Shown piece after piece: positions 1 to 11,250 of a DNA stretch of 64,000 bases. Numbering within the stretch: position 1 is the stretch's first letter; every line of letters begins with the position of its first letter. The translations under genes were made by a program, and so were the position numbers. Origin of the DNA: Liolophura sinensis (taxonomy: Eukaryota > Mollusca > Polyplacophora > Chitonida > Chitonidae); NCBI RefSeq assembly GCF_032854445.1, contig NC_088299.1, forward strand, positions 1,897,001 to 1,961,000, given 5' to 3'. The notes below the pieces were generated by a model. It was not told the DNA's origin. It made no database searches and worked only from the letters and a program-made list of their open reading frames with translations.

Positions 1-352
1 TATCCCTATCTTGTCAATGAGTAACAGTGTAGCAAATTTATCCTGCAAGAAACCCATCAAATTCAGCACGGAAAGGTGATATATGAGGGAATGACCTCAG
101 TTACGTCACTGTTTTCACACCTGAACCAAGGGTGGGGGTAAACCAGTCAGCAGGCACTTATGGTGTCAGCTGTAGGACAGGAGAATATACTTTTCCCTCA
201 CGTGACTGATGCTGTCCAATGAAAATGGGAGAATTTTGTTTCATGCCAGACTAGTAAAAATGCATGATACAATTTTTGCTAGGTAGTGTTGGTGTAATAC
301 AGATGTATATTGTGAAGTTTTTGTTCATGGGTACTTTGTGGTGTATTTCCAG

Positions 353-484
353 ACACTGGTCCTGCCTGACATCCCTGATGACCTGAGTCTCGATCAGCTG
401 AGTATTCCTGACGGTGAGGGGGACACAAGTGAGAAGATTCAGAGACTCCATGCCCTTCTAACAAACTACTTGAAACGGTCGTGA
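353..484 (+). CDS. C-terminal exon of an unidentified gene (partial)
   Basis: The exon follows a good acceptor (TATTTCCAG at 344-352) and reads 43 codons in phase 0 to TGA at 482-484. The peptide is acidic and then basic: it begins TLVLPDIPDDLSL, has a run of Asp/Glu/Ser, and ends in a helix-like LHALLTNYLKRS. I do not recognise the family. The rest of the gene lies left of the window, and 1-352 is taken to be its last intron. A polyadenylation signal at 1483-1488 agrees with this being a terminal exon. The alternative is that the open frame is fortuitous, but acceptor, stop and poly(A) signal together favour a real last exon. Confidence 0.6.
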   Translation, partial: TLVLPDIPDDLSLDQLSIPDGEGDTSEKIQRLHALLTNYLKRS

Positions 485-1505
485 AAACACTCTGTGTGCA
501 GGCTTCATATCAAGGGACCTTGAAATCCTTGGAAATAGAAGCTTTTCAAGATCTGGAAACCGGAACCAGACTACAAAGCCAACCTGAGCTTAAGGGATAC
601 ATGAGACGCTTGGTTTTTATTTCATAATACAAAGTGTATGAGGTGCCTTAACATATAAAAGTTTCAGTTTTCCTCCTGTAGTAAAAAAAAAGGGCTCTAA
701 GCCGTCATTTTTCCGAAGGCCCCAGCGATCAGCCCAGAAAAGATTTAGTAGTCTGCTGTGGTGACCTTGACGGTGGTAGTTGTCAAAACAGCTTTCTTGT
801 GGGAAGAGCTCAAATTTGGGGTTCTAAGATGGTCCTGTGTTCCTAGTATGCTAATCAAAGACGTCATTTCCACTGACAGAAAATACAGGGATTATTAAGA
901 AACAAAAATTATGCTTCAAAAATAAAAAATTTGGTCTCATTTTTGTTTTTTTTGGGCATACCTTTCTTCGTTTTCCTCAGAACCATACACTGTGTTTTAT
1001 AGCACCTTTTCATGTATCCTTTAACATGTATATACATGTAATATACTGAAATTTGTTTTCCAGCATCTTGTTTTTCTCATTCATGAGAATGTTCAAGTAC
1101 CGTAATAAGAATTGTTTCCATTGCTTGAAACTTGTATGGCTGTAGAATATTTATTTTAAGTAGCCTGGAAAATGTGAATTCTGGGTCTGGCAACCCGTGA
1201 AAAGCCTGTAAATTTAAAATTAACCTGTATGAACCCTGCTGTGTCACTCAGTGGCCTCTAGCATGAAGACCTTTAAGTTTAACAAGCGCCAAACAGATAT
1301 GTAACAGCTTTGTGTAAATCATTATCTCTTTTTTTTTTCGTCTTAAGCATTTGTCTTTGTGTAATGTGTAAAATGCTGATGAACCTGTACATATGGAATG
1401 GGGTGTCTTGGAACAGATGGTGTAATGAGCTGCTACATTATTCACCTTCGGTCATGTAAATATTAAGAAGTGTAATTGTCCAAATAAATGCATTTTGTCC
1501 ATGAA
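485..1505 (+). other. 3'UTR of the unidentified upstream gene
   Basis: About 1 kb of AT-rich non-coding sequence follows the stop at 484 and ends near an AATAAA at 1483-1488. A copy of dispersed repeat family F1 (605-885) lies inside it. No other coding potential is visible. The poly(A) site itself is inferred. Confidence 0.5.
605..885 (+). repeat. Dispersed repeat family F1, copy 1
   Basis: The segment can be aligned by eye with 12505-12765 and 37440-37735. Shared blocks include the middle (GTCTGCTGTG / TTGTTGTGGTGAT types), GCTGTCAAAA / GCTGTGAAAA, and the right part (CCAAGTATGTT...GATGACATCATTTC types). I see no ORF or tRNA-like promoter. It could be a non-autonomous element of unknown type. 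This copy lies in the 3'UTR of the first gene. Confidence 0.55.
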
Positions 1506-2763
1506 AACATATATTTATATATATATATTTGTCTGTTATTCACTTTCTTTGTATGACCAGTTTAGACAAAAAAAGGTTCTGAGATCATAAGATATATTAC
1601 ATATATGTGTCAGTCAAAGATACAATGTTGTGTTTAGGACCATTGGGTGGCTCTGAAGTCATTCCAGTCAACAATGTTCCCTTAAAACCGGGGTAACAAA
1701 AACATTAGTTGGTGTTCATGCTTGTATTTTCAGTGGTTACCCTTATATTCCCCCTCACCTTGTGTGGGCACACTAGGCAGTTTTCATGCCAGGCAACAGC
1801 CCAGAAGGCAAGTTTGCTTTTAGAATTTGGGGCATATGAACGTTTTTGTTAAAAACATGCAATACTGTTAGGCCTGATAGGCCTGTGGACATGTTACATG
1901 GCTCTGTGCTAGGCGTTATCAGGTGAGCCAGACTGAATGTATGGTATAGAGTCTCTGCAACTGATTTTCTGTCCGGAGAGCCTGATAAATATTGTACCAC
2001 CCAGTACAGGGCCATGTAACATCTGGTGAGCCTTTCGTCACATCCATGTTACCCTCACTCAAAGCAGTGGACATGTATTCATCTAGCTGTCGTGCACTTT
2101 TTGTTATAGCATTATATCTCTTGTGTGCTTGCTATCTGGTTTACCAAACTTATATCAGATGAGCACTTATCTCCGGATAGAACCCTATTCATTTTCCCTG
2201 ACCTTGGTAAGTTATTTCAAGGGTGGTAATTTGCAGTTTTGATCTTGGAATACTTCGAATACATCAATTTTTATGGGTGGAGGATACCAGTTGACCAATG
2301 TAAAACCACCAACCTTTGGGAAGATACTTTTCCACATATGGCGCACAAGTATGCACACAGTATTGGTGGAAAATAGACTGTCTTCAACGAAAGTTAGACT
2401 GTTAAAAGAAAAACCGTCTTAAAGACATCATTGACTGCTTATACTCATCAAAACCTCACAAGCAGTGAGAGCGAGGGAATGGACAAATTCTCTCTCTGAA
2501 GCTGGGTTTGAATCTGCACTATATACGCTAGCAAATGTTTAAGGACGAATCATACAAGTTATCAGTATACAAACTTCTGGATATTTTCAAATATTTGTTG
2601 TCATTTCCAAACATGGGTAGTTAGGACCTTGAATTTTAAAGTACATACATCAGTATATGGTGAAATTTTGCAGGACTACTGAACAGTATCCACGATACAC
2701 AAGGACAGTTATCAAACTAGAAGTGCATGCATTTTTGCGGCTTTCAAGTAGTATTCACCTTGG

Positions 2764-2984
2764 AGGGGGCCTCTGGGGGTTAGTACGCCAGCACTGTGCC
2801 CTTTGTGGCTGTGAGTTTGTCCAACTCGTGCTGGCTTTCTCCGGTGGTATGTGGGAAGGTCTAGAGGCAACCTGCAGATGGTTGTGGGTTTCCTCCCACC
2901 AAACTGCTGGCCTTATATTTGTCATATAAGTCAAATATTCTTGAGTATGGCGTCAAACACCAATCAAAAAAATAGATAAATAAA
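2764..2984 (+). repeat. SINE family A copy (degenerate)
   Basis: Diverged tRNA-like head (GGGGCCTCTGGGGGTTAG), SINE body (GCAACCTGCAGATGGTTG), and the tail TTGAGTATGGCGTCAAACAC followed by AAAT-type repeats. The B-box region is degraded, so this is an old copy. Confidence 0.8.
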
Positions 2985-4134
2985 GTATTCATGCTGGAGA
3001 ATAAGTATTTAAAGAGTGCCTTGTAAATGCTCAGAGAGCGATGAAAAGATCAAAATAACGTGAATGTGCCTTCAGAAAAAAATTCAGTGCATAGTTGAAA
3101 AACATCTAAAAAATTATGGTTAACAGTATATGTGGCTGATCCATGCTTGTTGGCTGTACTTGATTCCACTTTGTTCAAAAGCTTTACTGATACTTTTGCT
3201 CTGAGGGAACAGTTTAGTTCATTTGTAGGAACATGCGGTTGACAATGATTTATGTTACGGAAGATTTAATAGCTTGAGTGAACAATAGTAAATGTTCCTT
3301 CCCGACAATCCAACACATTAGGAGCTGTTTCCCCTCATAACTCGATGAGTTCCACCCCCCCACCCCCATTCCTTCAGTAAAGTACTTTCATAATGAATGC
3401 GGCACGGGGTTGCTTGGGTGATCATGCAAGAATGGGGTTTCTCATGGTGCAATGCACATGTATTAGCAATTGCAACAAGAAATAATATGATCTCTTGTGT
3501 CTAATTATGGTTTTAAATTCGTCAAGCTCACCATATAATACATGTAGTAATCATTTTGTAGCCATCTTTGGACGATGCCATTTTCACGAAAGTGAACTTG
3601 CGGCTGAGAATAACGCTTCGTTGTTTTGCTAGACGACAACGCTCGCTGAGAGGCCCAGACAGTGACTGGGGCCCAATCAAAAGCATACCGCTGGTAGCCC
3701 CGACTATCCATTGGATGAGCTAGAGGCTGGCTGAAATGCGAATGTGACTTTACATCATCCGGGGCTATAACTTCGTCTAGGCTATATGCCGATGGTCAGG
3801 CAATTTTACGTATATTTGGTTTGTCCTGGAGATGATATCGGATATGTAATACTGCATGCAGGTGCATATCTACAAAACAAATCAGTCAGCGAGTGATAGC
3901 CGAGTCAGCAGTACTTGCCTACATTTTTGATAGGTCATATGATAAAATAGGATTTTTTTTAAACTTCAGCGATAAAAGAACTCAAACTAGGCACTCCCCT
4001 ATTGTAAACACGAGTTCAAATATGGCCTTGGACAGGGCATTTGTGGATTCCCCCTATTAATATCTTCATATTTCTTTTTGGGCCTTTAACAGCATAATGC
4101 TCCCCACTTGTCTTGCACCAAAAATACAGTGTGA

Positions 4135-4325
4135 ACCCTGATTCCTGAACCTTTTTGCACAGGAAAGAGCAACTTTCATTGTGATTTATGCACCTTTTTA
4201 ATGTGATGTTGGAAACAAACACAGATTTAGGGCTTGATAAAAAGTCTAATTTTATTAGAATGCACAGAATAATGCCATCAAAAATATGCTTGAATAAACA
4301 GGCGAAAAGTTAGAACTCAGAACTT
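4135..4325 (+). repeat. Dispersed repeat family F2 (MITE-like), copy
   Basis: Shares with copies near 14128, 24768, 44968 (-) and 47545 (-) a left end of the type TTCCTGAACCTTTTTGCA and a right end of the type GGCGAAAAGTT. The two ends are imperfect inverted complements, as in a short non-autonomous DNA transposon. Confidence 0.55.
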
Positions 4326-4430
4326 TCCAAGGCTTGGTGGTTTATGCTGGGTATTCGGCTTTCGTCCACTCATAAAACTGACCGCCATTGTACGTGCATC
4401 AGTATGACTTTAAGCAACAATCAAATAAAT

Positions 4431-4710
4431 AGGGGTCTCCATGGCTCAGTTGGTTAGCACGCTAGCACAGCGTAATGACCCAAGAGTCTCTCACCAATGC
4501 GGTCGCTGTGAGTTCAAGTCCAGCTCATGCTGGCTTCCTCTCCAGCCAAATGTGGGAATGTCTTGCAGCAACCTGCGGATGGTCATGGGTTTCCCCTGGG
4601 CTCTGCCCGGTTTCCTCCCACTATAATGCTGGCCGCCGTCTTATAAGTGAAATATTCTTGAGTATGGCGTAAAACACCAATAAAATAATTAAGTAAATCA
4701 AATAAATAAA
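4431..4710 (+). repeat. SINE family A, near full length
   Basis: Contains a tRNA-like A box (TGGCTCAGTTGG) and B box (GAGTTCAAGTCC), a body with GCAACCTGCGGATGGTC, and the tail TTGAGTATGGCGTAAAACAC followed by AAT/AAAT repeats. It inserted about 70 bp upstream of the splice acceptor of the NKIRAS-like start-codon exon. Confidence 0.9.
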
Positions 4711-4778
4711 TTTTCCTTAAGCAAAGGATTAATGTTAGTATGGTACTACATATTTTTGTAGTTTTTGTTGTGTTACAG

Positions 4779-7700
4779 GATGTGATTTCTGTTCAGGAGA
4801 AGGAAACTCTTGCAGTGAGCGTCATGTGAGTTGATGTTGGTTTCCTGTGACTTTCATCATTGGCAATAGACCCAGTGCCGAGGGCAGGTTTATTATGGGA
4901 AAGATTAGCAAGATTCTAGTGTGTGGCCAGACAGGGGTGGGCAAAACAGCCACGATTGAACAGCTGATATATGGAAACCATATAAGTGGGACGGTAAGCA
5001 AGGGCAGACAATCCCCATACAGTATAAAACAAGTTGTTTCAGTGAGGATTGTGCTTCATTTTGTAGCATGATTGCATGTTACCCTATACATTCTTCAACC
5101 TTTCAACCCCATCTGCAGCTAATATTTTAAAACATTTTGAGAGAACTGTGAAGTGTAGAGAAATAATTTGCACAGTTTTATGACGCTTACATCTTTAATG
5201 ACGCAAACAAATCATTTTAAAAGTCATTTTCCTACTGTTTGTTTGCATAAACTCCACTGAAAAAAGCACTTTAGCGGTTGAAGATTTAGAGTAATTTTAT
5301 TATATGTATTTTTAAAAAGTAAATTAGAAGTACATGTCGATTGTGTTGATGCATTAGTTAACCTATATATCAAAAGGGATGGTTAATTTTTCTTTCACTG
5401 GGCATACATTTATGTCATATTGTTTAGTTCTTGTAATTAAATTCTCTGTACTTCAGTTAAATTCATACCTGTTAATAGTCATGTGACAGTGTCCAAGTTG
5501 TATGATTGTTACAGCCCATGCCATCCACCATAGAGGATATCTATACCGCCATGATTGAGTCTGACAGAGGAGTGAAGGAGAAAGTGTGGATATTTGACAC
5601 AGCAGGACTGGTGAGTGCAGATTTTGCTATGTTTGTAACCCTGGTGAGGGCAGCTTTTGTTCTGTTTGTAACCCATCTTGGTGACAAAAGTTAGAAAGTA
5701 TGTCATTAGAAGTTTAGAGGAGATGTTGGTTTATTAAACATGGTCATGCATGCAACAATGTCATGAAATGAAATCATGTTGTTTATATTGTACATATGAT
5801 CTTGGCTTAAGCTTGAACAATCTGTTGAACAGGTATCAAAGAGGCACCTGATAGACTACATATATGTAATGGTTTTGTGGACATTGCACTGATGTTTCTT
5901 GTAGGCTTAGCAAAATTTTATTTAGCCAAGGATGGTCCCAAATCAATGTCAAAACAAACTCACTTAAAAAACAGACGCAGTTACCTGCCCTTGTAAAATA
6001 TGTTGAGGCTATCAGTACAGTGAGTCTCTTTGAGCATTGTCTTTGGGAATAACTGATTGACGCTGTGCTAGATGATGTAAACAAATGAAAATGTAAGGAA
6101 CAGGTTTGACAGCAAAATGATTTCCTTGGAGATGTAAAAGACAGTGTTTTTCTCAAATGCCTTGGAAAACTGCTATGACAAGTACATTAGACTTTTAAAT
6201 GCAGTTTGCTCTGGCGTTGATTTGGAGCCATCTATGGTTAAACAAATTTAGCAAAACCTAAAATCAGAGCTATCTCAGGTTAACAATGTCTGAATATTTC
6301 GTAAGCTTGAATGATTGAGGGGAGTTGTTGGTTGAACTTTCATGCTTAAGATAGTCATTTCCCCGCAAAGTCACTTTGTTGCAAGCTCAAATTCAGTGTT
6401 GTCAGTACAGTGACTCAGGATCTTCTCACCAATACTGGCTTCCTCTCTGTGGGAGGGTCTGTCAGCAACCAGCAGATGGTCGTGAGTTCAACAAGGGCTC
6501 TGCCCAATTTCCTCCACACTATAACGCTGGCTGTGGTTATACAAGTGAACCTTTCTTGAGTCTGAGGTAAAACACCAATAATATAAATGAATAAATGTAA
6601 ACATGATATCTGTGGAACGGTATCTCATAAAACCATTGCCACATGTGCATTTACTACGTCATGTAGAAGAGTGACCTATTTCTTCAAGGTCATTTCGTGT
6701 GTTGTCTTTATTACCCTTTAAACCACAGACTACGGCAAATCGGTATTTATAGTGCACGCCGTTTTTGTTTAGGACAATAACAGACCAGACCTACAGAGGA
6801 ATTATCTGACCTTTCCAGATGTAAGTAGTGGTTAGAAGCCTCTCACGGGGCTAATTTTAAAGAATTATACCTTTAAGTGACGATATATATTTATGAATAT
6901 GTAATTAACCCATCACAAATGTAACTAATTTCCTTGTTCTAGTATAGAGTGAGCGAGTGAGCGAGTGCATGGGGTTTAACATCGTACTTAACAATTTTTC
7001 AGTCATATGATGACTTCTGGTATAGAATGATAATATGATAATAAACTTAAGAAATTTAGTGTGCTCCAGGTATAGTTTATACCTACTGATGATACATGTA
7101 TATGTTTTGTACGACACTGTTATTGTTTTTTCAGGGCTTTGTTCTTATCTATGATGTTACCAACTGGGAATCCTTCAAAAAGTTGGATAAAGTCAAGCGG
7201 GATATTGATAAGAGTAGAGACAAACGAGAGGTAAGGGAGAAATTGTGCCTGTTTGCACAGTCTACTGTTTGGTTGAAGATCACTTGTTTTCGCTGTTTTG
7301 AATAGTTGATACATGTACTTTGACTGGAATATTGAGAAACACTGAAACATTGCAGCCCCATTAAAGGAATTGAAAACTAATATATGAAGTAAGGTTCATT
7401 ATACAAACAACTGAAAACTATACGTAAAAATACTTTCATTTATTTTTTCAGGTTTTTTATATGTGTGTTGAAAGGCATTCAGATATTTGAAAACTGTGGT
7501 GGTTTATTGAGCCATACTGACAGTATCTAGGAACCCTGATGTCACGTTAGCTTTTTTTTTCCTGATGTTCACCAGAAGGAAGGAATTTTTGGGAACATTA
7601 TTTCAGTAATCTTTCACTCATGGGTAAATAGAGAACTTTCATTGTAGTGATTAGAGTTGAAAAAGCTTCTTGTGACATCAGAGTTCCTAACCTCTGATGG

Positions 7701-10700
7701 TATGGTCCATAAAGCCCACCTTAGAATTCAAATGTTTGAGAGCCTTTAACTAATTTGAGAAAAATCTAAAAAAAAACTATATGAAACTATATTTATGTAT
7801 AGTTTTAAGTGGTCTATTTAGTGATGCCTACTTTGATTTTTAAAGGTCTTTTCCTTTAAATAGACTACATATATATATGGCAATCTAGGATTCTGCTTGA
7901 CTATGTGATATTACCTTGGGTTGGAAGTATTGGGACTTCAGCGTTGTTCGGACTTCATCATTTTGGGTTGGAGTTTCCTGGTGTATCTCACAGTCATCTC
8001 CAAACTGCCTTGCTCCAGAGGAAGATTTGTATTTCTGAATAGGTTGCTTGACATTGGATTGTACCGCCATTCTTAATGAAGTATGAACAAATCCGAGCAC
8101 TCTTGGTCTGCATATGTACAACGACACATCTTCATTTCAGAATAGCAATTGTATAACTGTCGCTGTGTGTGTTACTTGTCTGTTGACCAGGTCCATGTGA
8201 TAGTCATAGGGAACAAGAGTGAACTCCAGGAGACAAGACAGGTGGATTTTAGCATGGCACAGATGTGGGCATCTAGAGAAAAAGGTAAACCTTTACTGTG
8301 TCTGAACATTTTCAAGGAAAAGCCAACACCAGATCAAATGTACATATACATTGATAAAGTGTCCCACAGGAAGTTTAAAAAAGTGAAACCGTTCATTTTT
8401 GTGATGTTGCACAATTGAGATATCACAGTTCAAAGTAAGCAAAATCAAGCACATTGATTCAGTTGAAAGCACTGCCATTTTGTGAGTTTTATCCAATGTG
8501 CAACTCATAAAACTCCTGCCCACTTGTATCAAGATGGACCAGAGCTATGAATTCCGTTTTTCTTTCCTTTATTACGTCACAATTATTGGTGTACGTGTGC
8601 TCATACAACTTATATGAAGAGCACAGTAACGTCACAGAAGAAAACAATGCGTTCTGCTGTCATTTGGACCGTCTGTGTAGCTTGTTCTCGAGTCCCCAGT
8701 TGGGGGCGAGTTATTCCTATTACCCTGTTTTGCCTTTTAATCATATTGATTTATTTATTTATTTGATTGGAGTTTTATGCCGTACTCAAGAATATTTCAC
8801 TTAAGCGACGACGGCCAGCATAATGGTGGGTGGAAACCGGACAGAGTCTGGGGGAAACCCATGACCATCCGCATCTTGCTGCCAGACCTTCCCACTTACG
8901 GCCGGAGAGGAAGCCAGCATGAGCTGGACTCGAACTCACAGCGACCACCTTGGTGAGAGACTCCTGGGTCATCAAGCTGCGCTAGCGCGCTAACCAACTG
9001 AGCCACGGAGACCCCATAATCATATTGATCACTTTTCCATATGCATACATGTTAACTTTCATGTTATAAATTATGACTGTATTACACTTAAAGTTAGCTG
9101 CTTTCCAGTGACACATTTTGCTGGATTCTGATTGATTCATCCACCTTTTGAAGAGATTTTTTGTGAAGTTTGATTAATTTCTTATCAGAGAAACTTTAGG
9201 GTTGGCAATAACATTTAAGGCCCTATGTACTTGTGTGCTTTTTACAGGCCAAAGTTCAAGTGAAATACAGTGATGTCAAAATTTGACATCCAGGTTGATG
9301 CAGTCAGTGAAATGGGTTACATTTTATATGGGTTGCAGATGAAACCTTACTGTATCTAGCCTTTCTCAAAAATAAAAGGCTTCGGTCTTACCGGTATTTG
9401 TTGCTGTTGCTGTCAACCTTTAAATTCTGTTTTTGATGACAGATGATGTAATACAGGTAATGTGTATGGTCGACAACTGAAGACCACAGATATCCAGGCA
9501 TTTGCAGTTTTACTGACATTTACATGCTTTACACTCACAAACATTAACATAGAGGTGGAAATAGTGTGTTTTTAACACTGAGGTTAATACATGCATAAAA
9601 ATCCACTGCTTCACTGTGACTAAAAAACTGCATTGTTGACGTTGACAGTCTACATACGTGTATAAAACTCCACTGCTTCACTGTGACTAAAAAACTGCAC
9701 TGTTGACGTTCTCAGTCTACATACGTGTATAAAACTCCACTGCTTCACTGTGACTAAAAAACTGCACTGTTGACGTTCACAGTCTACATACATTCAGATT
9801 ATTTTGTTGTCCAGCATACTATAATTTGTCGTTTTTACCAGAATAATTACCCATTCTTAGAATATCTTTCTTTGTTGTTCATTTCCATATACCAGTTTCT
9901 TCAAATGTTATTGGGGGCCTCTGTGGCTCAGTTGGTTAGCGCGCTAGCGCAGCGTAACGACCCAGGAGTCTCTCACCAATGCGGTTGCTGTGAGTCCAAG
10001 TTCAGCTCATGCTGGTTTCCTCTCCAGCAGTTTGTGGGAGTCTTCCAGCAACCTGCGGATGGTTGTAGGTTTCCTCGGGCTCTGCCCGGTTTCCTCCCAC
10101 CATAACGCTGGTCGCCATCGTATAAGTGAAATATTCTTGAGTACGGCATAAAACACCAATTAAGTAAATAAATAAATATATCAAATGTTATCTTTCATCT
10201 CATCGTGTTTGTTGCTGCCACAGATCGTTGAAATGCCTAGATGTGTGCCATCTCAAATTAATGCTCATTGTGAAAGAGGCTATGGTTAAATACATACAGT
10301 TCATACCTTGTACAATTAGTTATTGTTTGATTTCAAGATGGCTATTATAATTTTGATTCTCAGTACGACTTTGGGAAGCTTCTGTGTCTAATCGTCAGTC
10401 TCTGGTAGAGCCCTTTGTTTGGCTGACATCAAGAATCACACAGCCACCAAGTAAGTAGTGTGTTGAACCTGTGTGTTGAATCAGACTGGCTATTTTACTC
10501 AACTAGGACACTGATGGTTGTTTTCAGTCACATTTGCTGTAAGTTTGTTGTGCCAAAAACCTATCTCCATTTATTGCCTGAGAACTAAAAGATTTTGTCA
10601 TAAAGCTTTTGGCTTTCAAACAGTTATTAGGACAAATAACTTTATACAGGATAAAACAGTGAATGCAAAATATTGCGTTATCACTTATGTATTGTCTTTA

Positions 10701-10771
10701 TTTCAGGTAAATCTGGTTTTCCTTTACCTGGCAGAAAAGCTAAAGGAGATCGGAGTAGCACAACAGATTGA
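4779..10771 (+). CDS. NKIRAS: kappaB-Ras small GTPase-like protein (NKIRAS family), 7 coding exons
   Basis: Ras-like protein that in vertebrates binds the PEST region of IkappaB and slows its degradation, restraining NF-kB. Coding exons: 4895-4993, 5515-5610, 6773-6820, 7135-7230, 8191-8284, 10364-10450, 10707-10771 (194 aa). All junctions are GT-AG and in phase. The start is ATG 4895 (A at -3, G at +4), in an exon that begins at acceptor 4778/4779. Visible motifs: P-loop GQTGVGKT (residues 11-18), a DRGVKE stretch typical of kappaB-Ras, DTAGL (61-65) with Leu where Ras has Gln61, NKSE (121-124) in place of NKxD, and a C-terminus rich in Lys/Gly/Ser ([11 protein letters not shown]) with no CAAX box. 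Length matches the roughly 190-aa family. Vertebrates have NKIRAS1 and NKIRAS2; a single invertebrate orthologue is assumed. Two short upstream ORFs lie in the 5'UTR. Confidence 0.92.
4824..4869 (+). promoter_or_regulatory. Upstream ORFs in NKIRAS-like 5'UTR
   Basis: Within the 5'UTR part of the first coding exon there is a minimal start-stop uORF (ATG TGA, 4824-4829). A second uORF of 11 codons runs from ATG 4834 to TAG 4867-4869. Both lie upstream of the better-context start ATG at 4895 and could reduce its translation. No ribosome data are available here. Confidence 0.45.
5085..5300 (+). repeat. Dispersed repeat family F4, copy 1
   Basis: Aligns by eye with 32230-32440. Shared blocks: TTGAGAGAACTGTG / CTGAGAGAATTATG, AGGGAAATAATTTCCACAG types, AACAAATCATTTT, and GCACTTTAGCGGTTGAAG / GTGCTTTAGTGGTTGAAA. 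It lies in intron 1 of the NKIRAS-like gene. No coding potential. Confidence 0.5.
6390..6598 (+). repeat. SINE family A copy, 5' truncated and degenerate
   Basis: Body blocks CAGCAGATGGTCGTGAG and TGCCCAATTTCCTCC, with a degraded tail GGTAAAACACCAATAATAT followed by an AAAT-type run. It lies in intron 2 of the NKIRAS-like gene. Confidence 0.75.
6944..7019 (-). repeat. SINE family B 3' fragment
   Basis: On the minus strand this reads GTCATATGACTGAAAAATTG, then a TTAAGTACGATGTTAAACCC-type tail and a run of CACT/CGCT repeats. Only the 3' end of the element is present. Confidence 0.75.
7528..7689. repeat. MITE-like element with about 28-bp terminal inverted repeats
   Basis: The left terminus (7529-7556, AGGAACCCTGATGTCAC then an AGCTTTTTT block) is the inverted complement of the right terminus (7661-7688), with one mismatch in the first 17 bp and a one-base gap near AGCTT. 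The roughly 160-bp element lies in an intron of the NKIRAS-like gene. A related sequence without a clean left terminus lies at about 18725-18890. A TA target-site duplication is possible but unclear. Confidence 0.6.
8749..9015 (-). repeat. SINE family A, near full length
   Basis: The minus strand reads from a GGGGTCTCCGTGGCTCAGTT head through the B box (GAGTTCGAGTCC) to the TTGAGTACGGCATAAAACTC tail and an AAAT run. It lies in the intron between the fifth and sixth coding exons of the NKIRAS-like gene. Confidence 0.9.
9100..9300 (+). repeat. Dispersed repeat family F3, copy
   Basis: Shares TTCATCCACCTTTT, TTGATTAATTTCTTATCAGA and AGTGAAATACAGTGA blocks with 20600-20790, 39025-39205 and a partial copy at 18600-18780. 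An inverted tail lies near 25050-25130. No coding potential. Confidence 0.55.
9588..9792 (+). repeat. 70-bp tandem repeat, about 2.9 copies
   Basis: Three nearly identical units contain CCACTGCTTCACTGTGACTA and GTCTACATACGTGTATAAAA. Copies 2 and 3 are almost identical, which suggests a recent duplication. It is intronic in the NKIRAS-like gene. Confidence 0.9.
9913..10178 (+). repeat. SINE family A, near full length
   Basis: Clear A box (TGGCTCAGTTGG) and a B-box-like GAGTCCAAGTTC, the body, and a TTGAGTACGGCATAAAACAC tail with AAT/AAAT repeats. It lies about 190 bp upstream of the NKIRAS-like exon at 10364. Confidence 0.9.
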
Positions 10772-11250
10772 ACTGATCATCTTCTCTTTTCTTATGCTGT
10801 GATGTTGTACAGAACAACAGGCATTCTTCAACATTAAACTATTGAAAGTTGTCTCAACAAATAGAGATTATCTCCCCTGTATATAAATTGGCTGCGTGTG
10901 TCTCGTGGTCAGAGAAGACCGTAAATATTTGGACGCACTGTTCTGATATCAGTCACTTCAGATAGTCAGTTTGTAACTATTTCAGTGGATCTTTCATGTG
11001 GCCACTTTGTGATCATCTTACCATGCTGGTTCTGGAGGGTAATTTGGTGGACTCATTTTTACCCTTCAGACAATTTCTGAATAAATGATTTCTACTCATA
11101 CATGTTATAAACAAGATTGGCAATGGAGACTCTGTGAGTAGAACTGCTGAAAGAATGTCAGAGAATGTTGTGGCAAAAATAACTTCTTTGTTGTTGAACT
11201 GTTTGGAGAAATTTCACTTGTCACATGGACCCATTTTTTAATAAAGTTTT
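10772..11250 (+). terminator. NKIRAS-like 3'UTR with two candidate poly(A) signals
   Basis: After the stop at 10769-10771 there are AATAAA motifs at 11080-11085 and 11240-11245. Either could end the transcript. Which one is used cannot be judged from sequence. Confidence 0.45.

Larger units (their letters stand above)
1506..4778. other. Intergenic region / upstream of NKIRAS-like gene
   Basis: No supportable coding sequence. It holds SINE A copies at 2764-2984 and 4431-4710 and a repeat F2 copy near 4135-4325. A locally GC-richer stretch around 3590-3730 has CCAAT-type motifs (GCCCAATC and CCATTGG), which would suit the untranscribed start of the NKIRAS-like gene; this is inference only. Confidence 0.4.

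Noticed and set aside
4441-4530. tRNA gene (A box and B box at several places, for example 4441, 9920, 17640, 45305, 46237)
   Set aside because: Each belongs to a repeated SINE with a common body and tail. The heads do not form a complete tRNA with acceptor stem, so they are SINE promoters and not tRNA genes.
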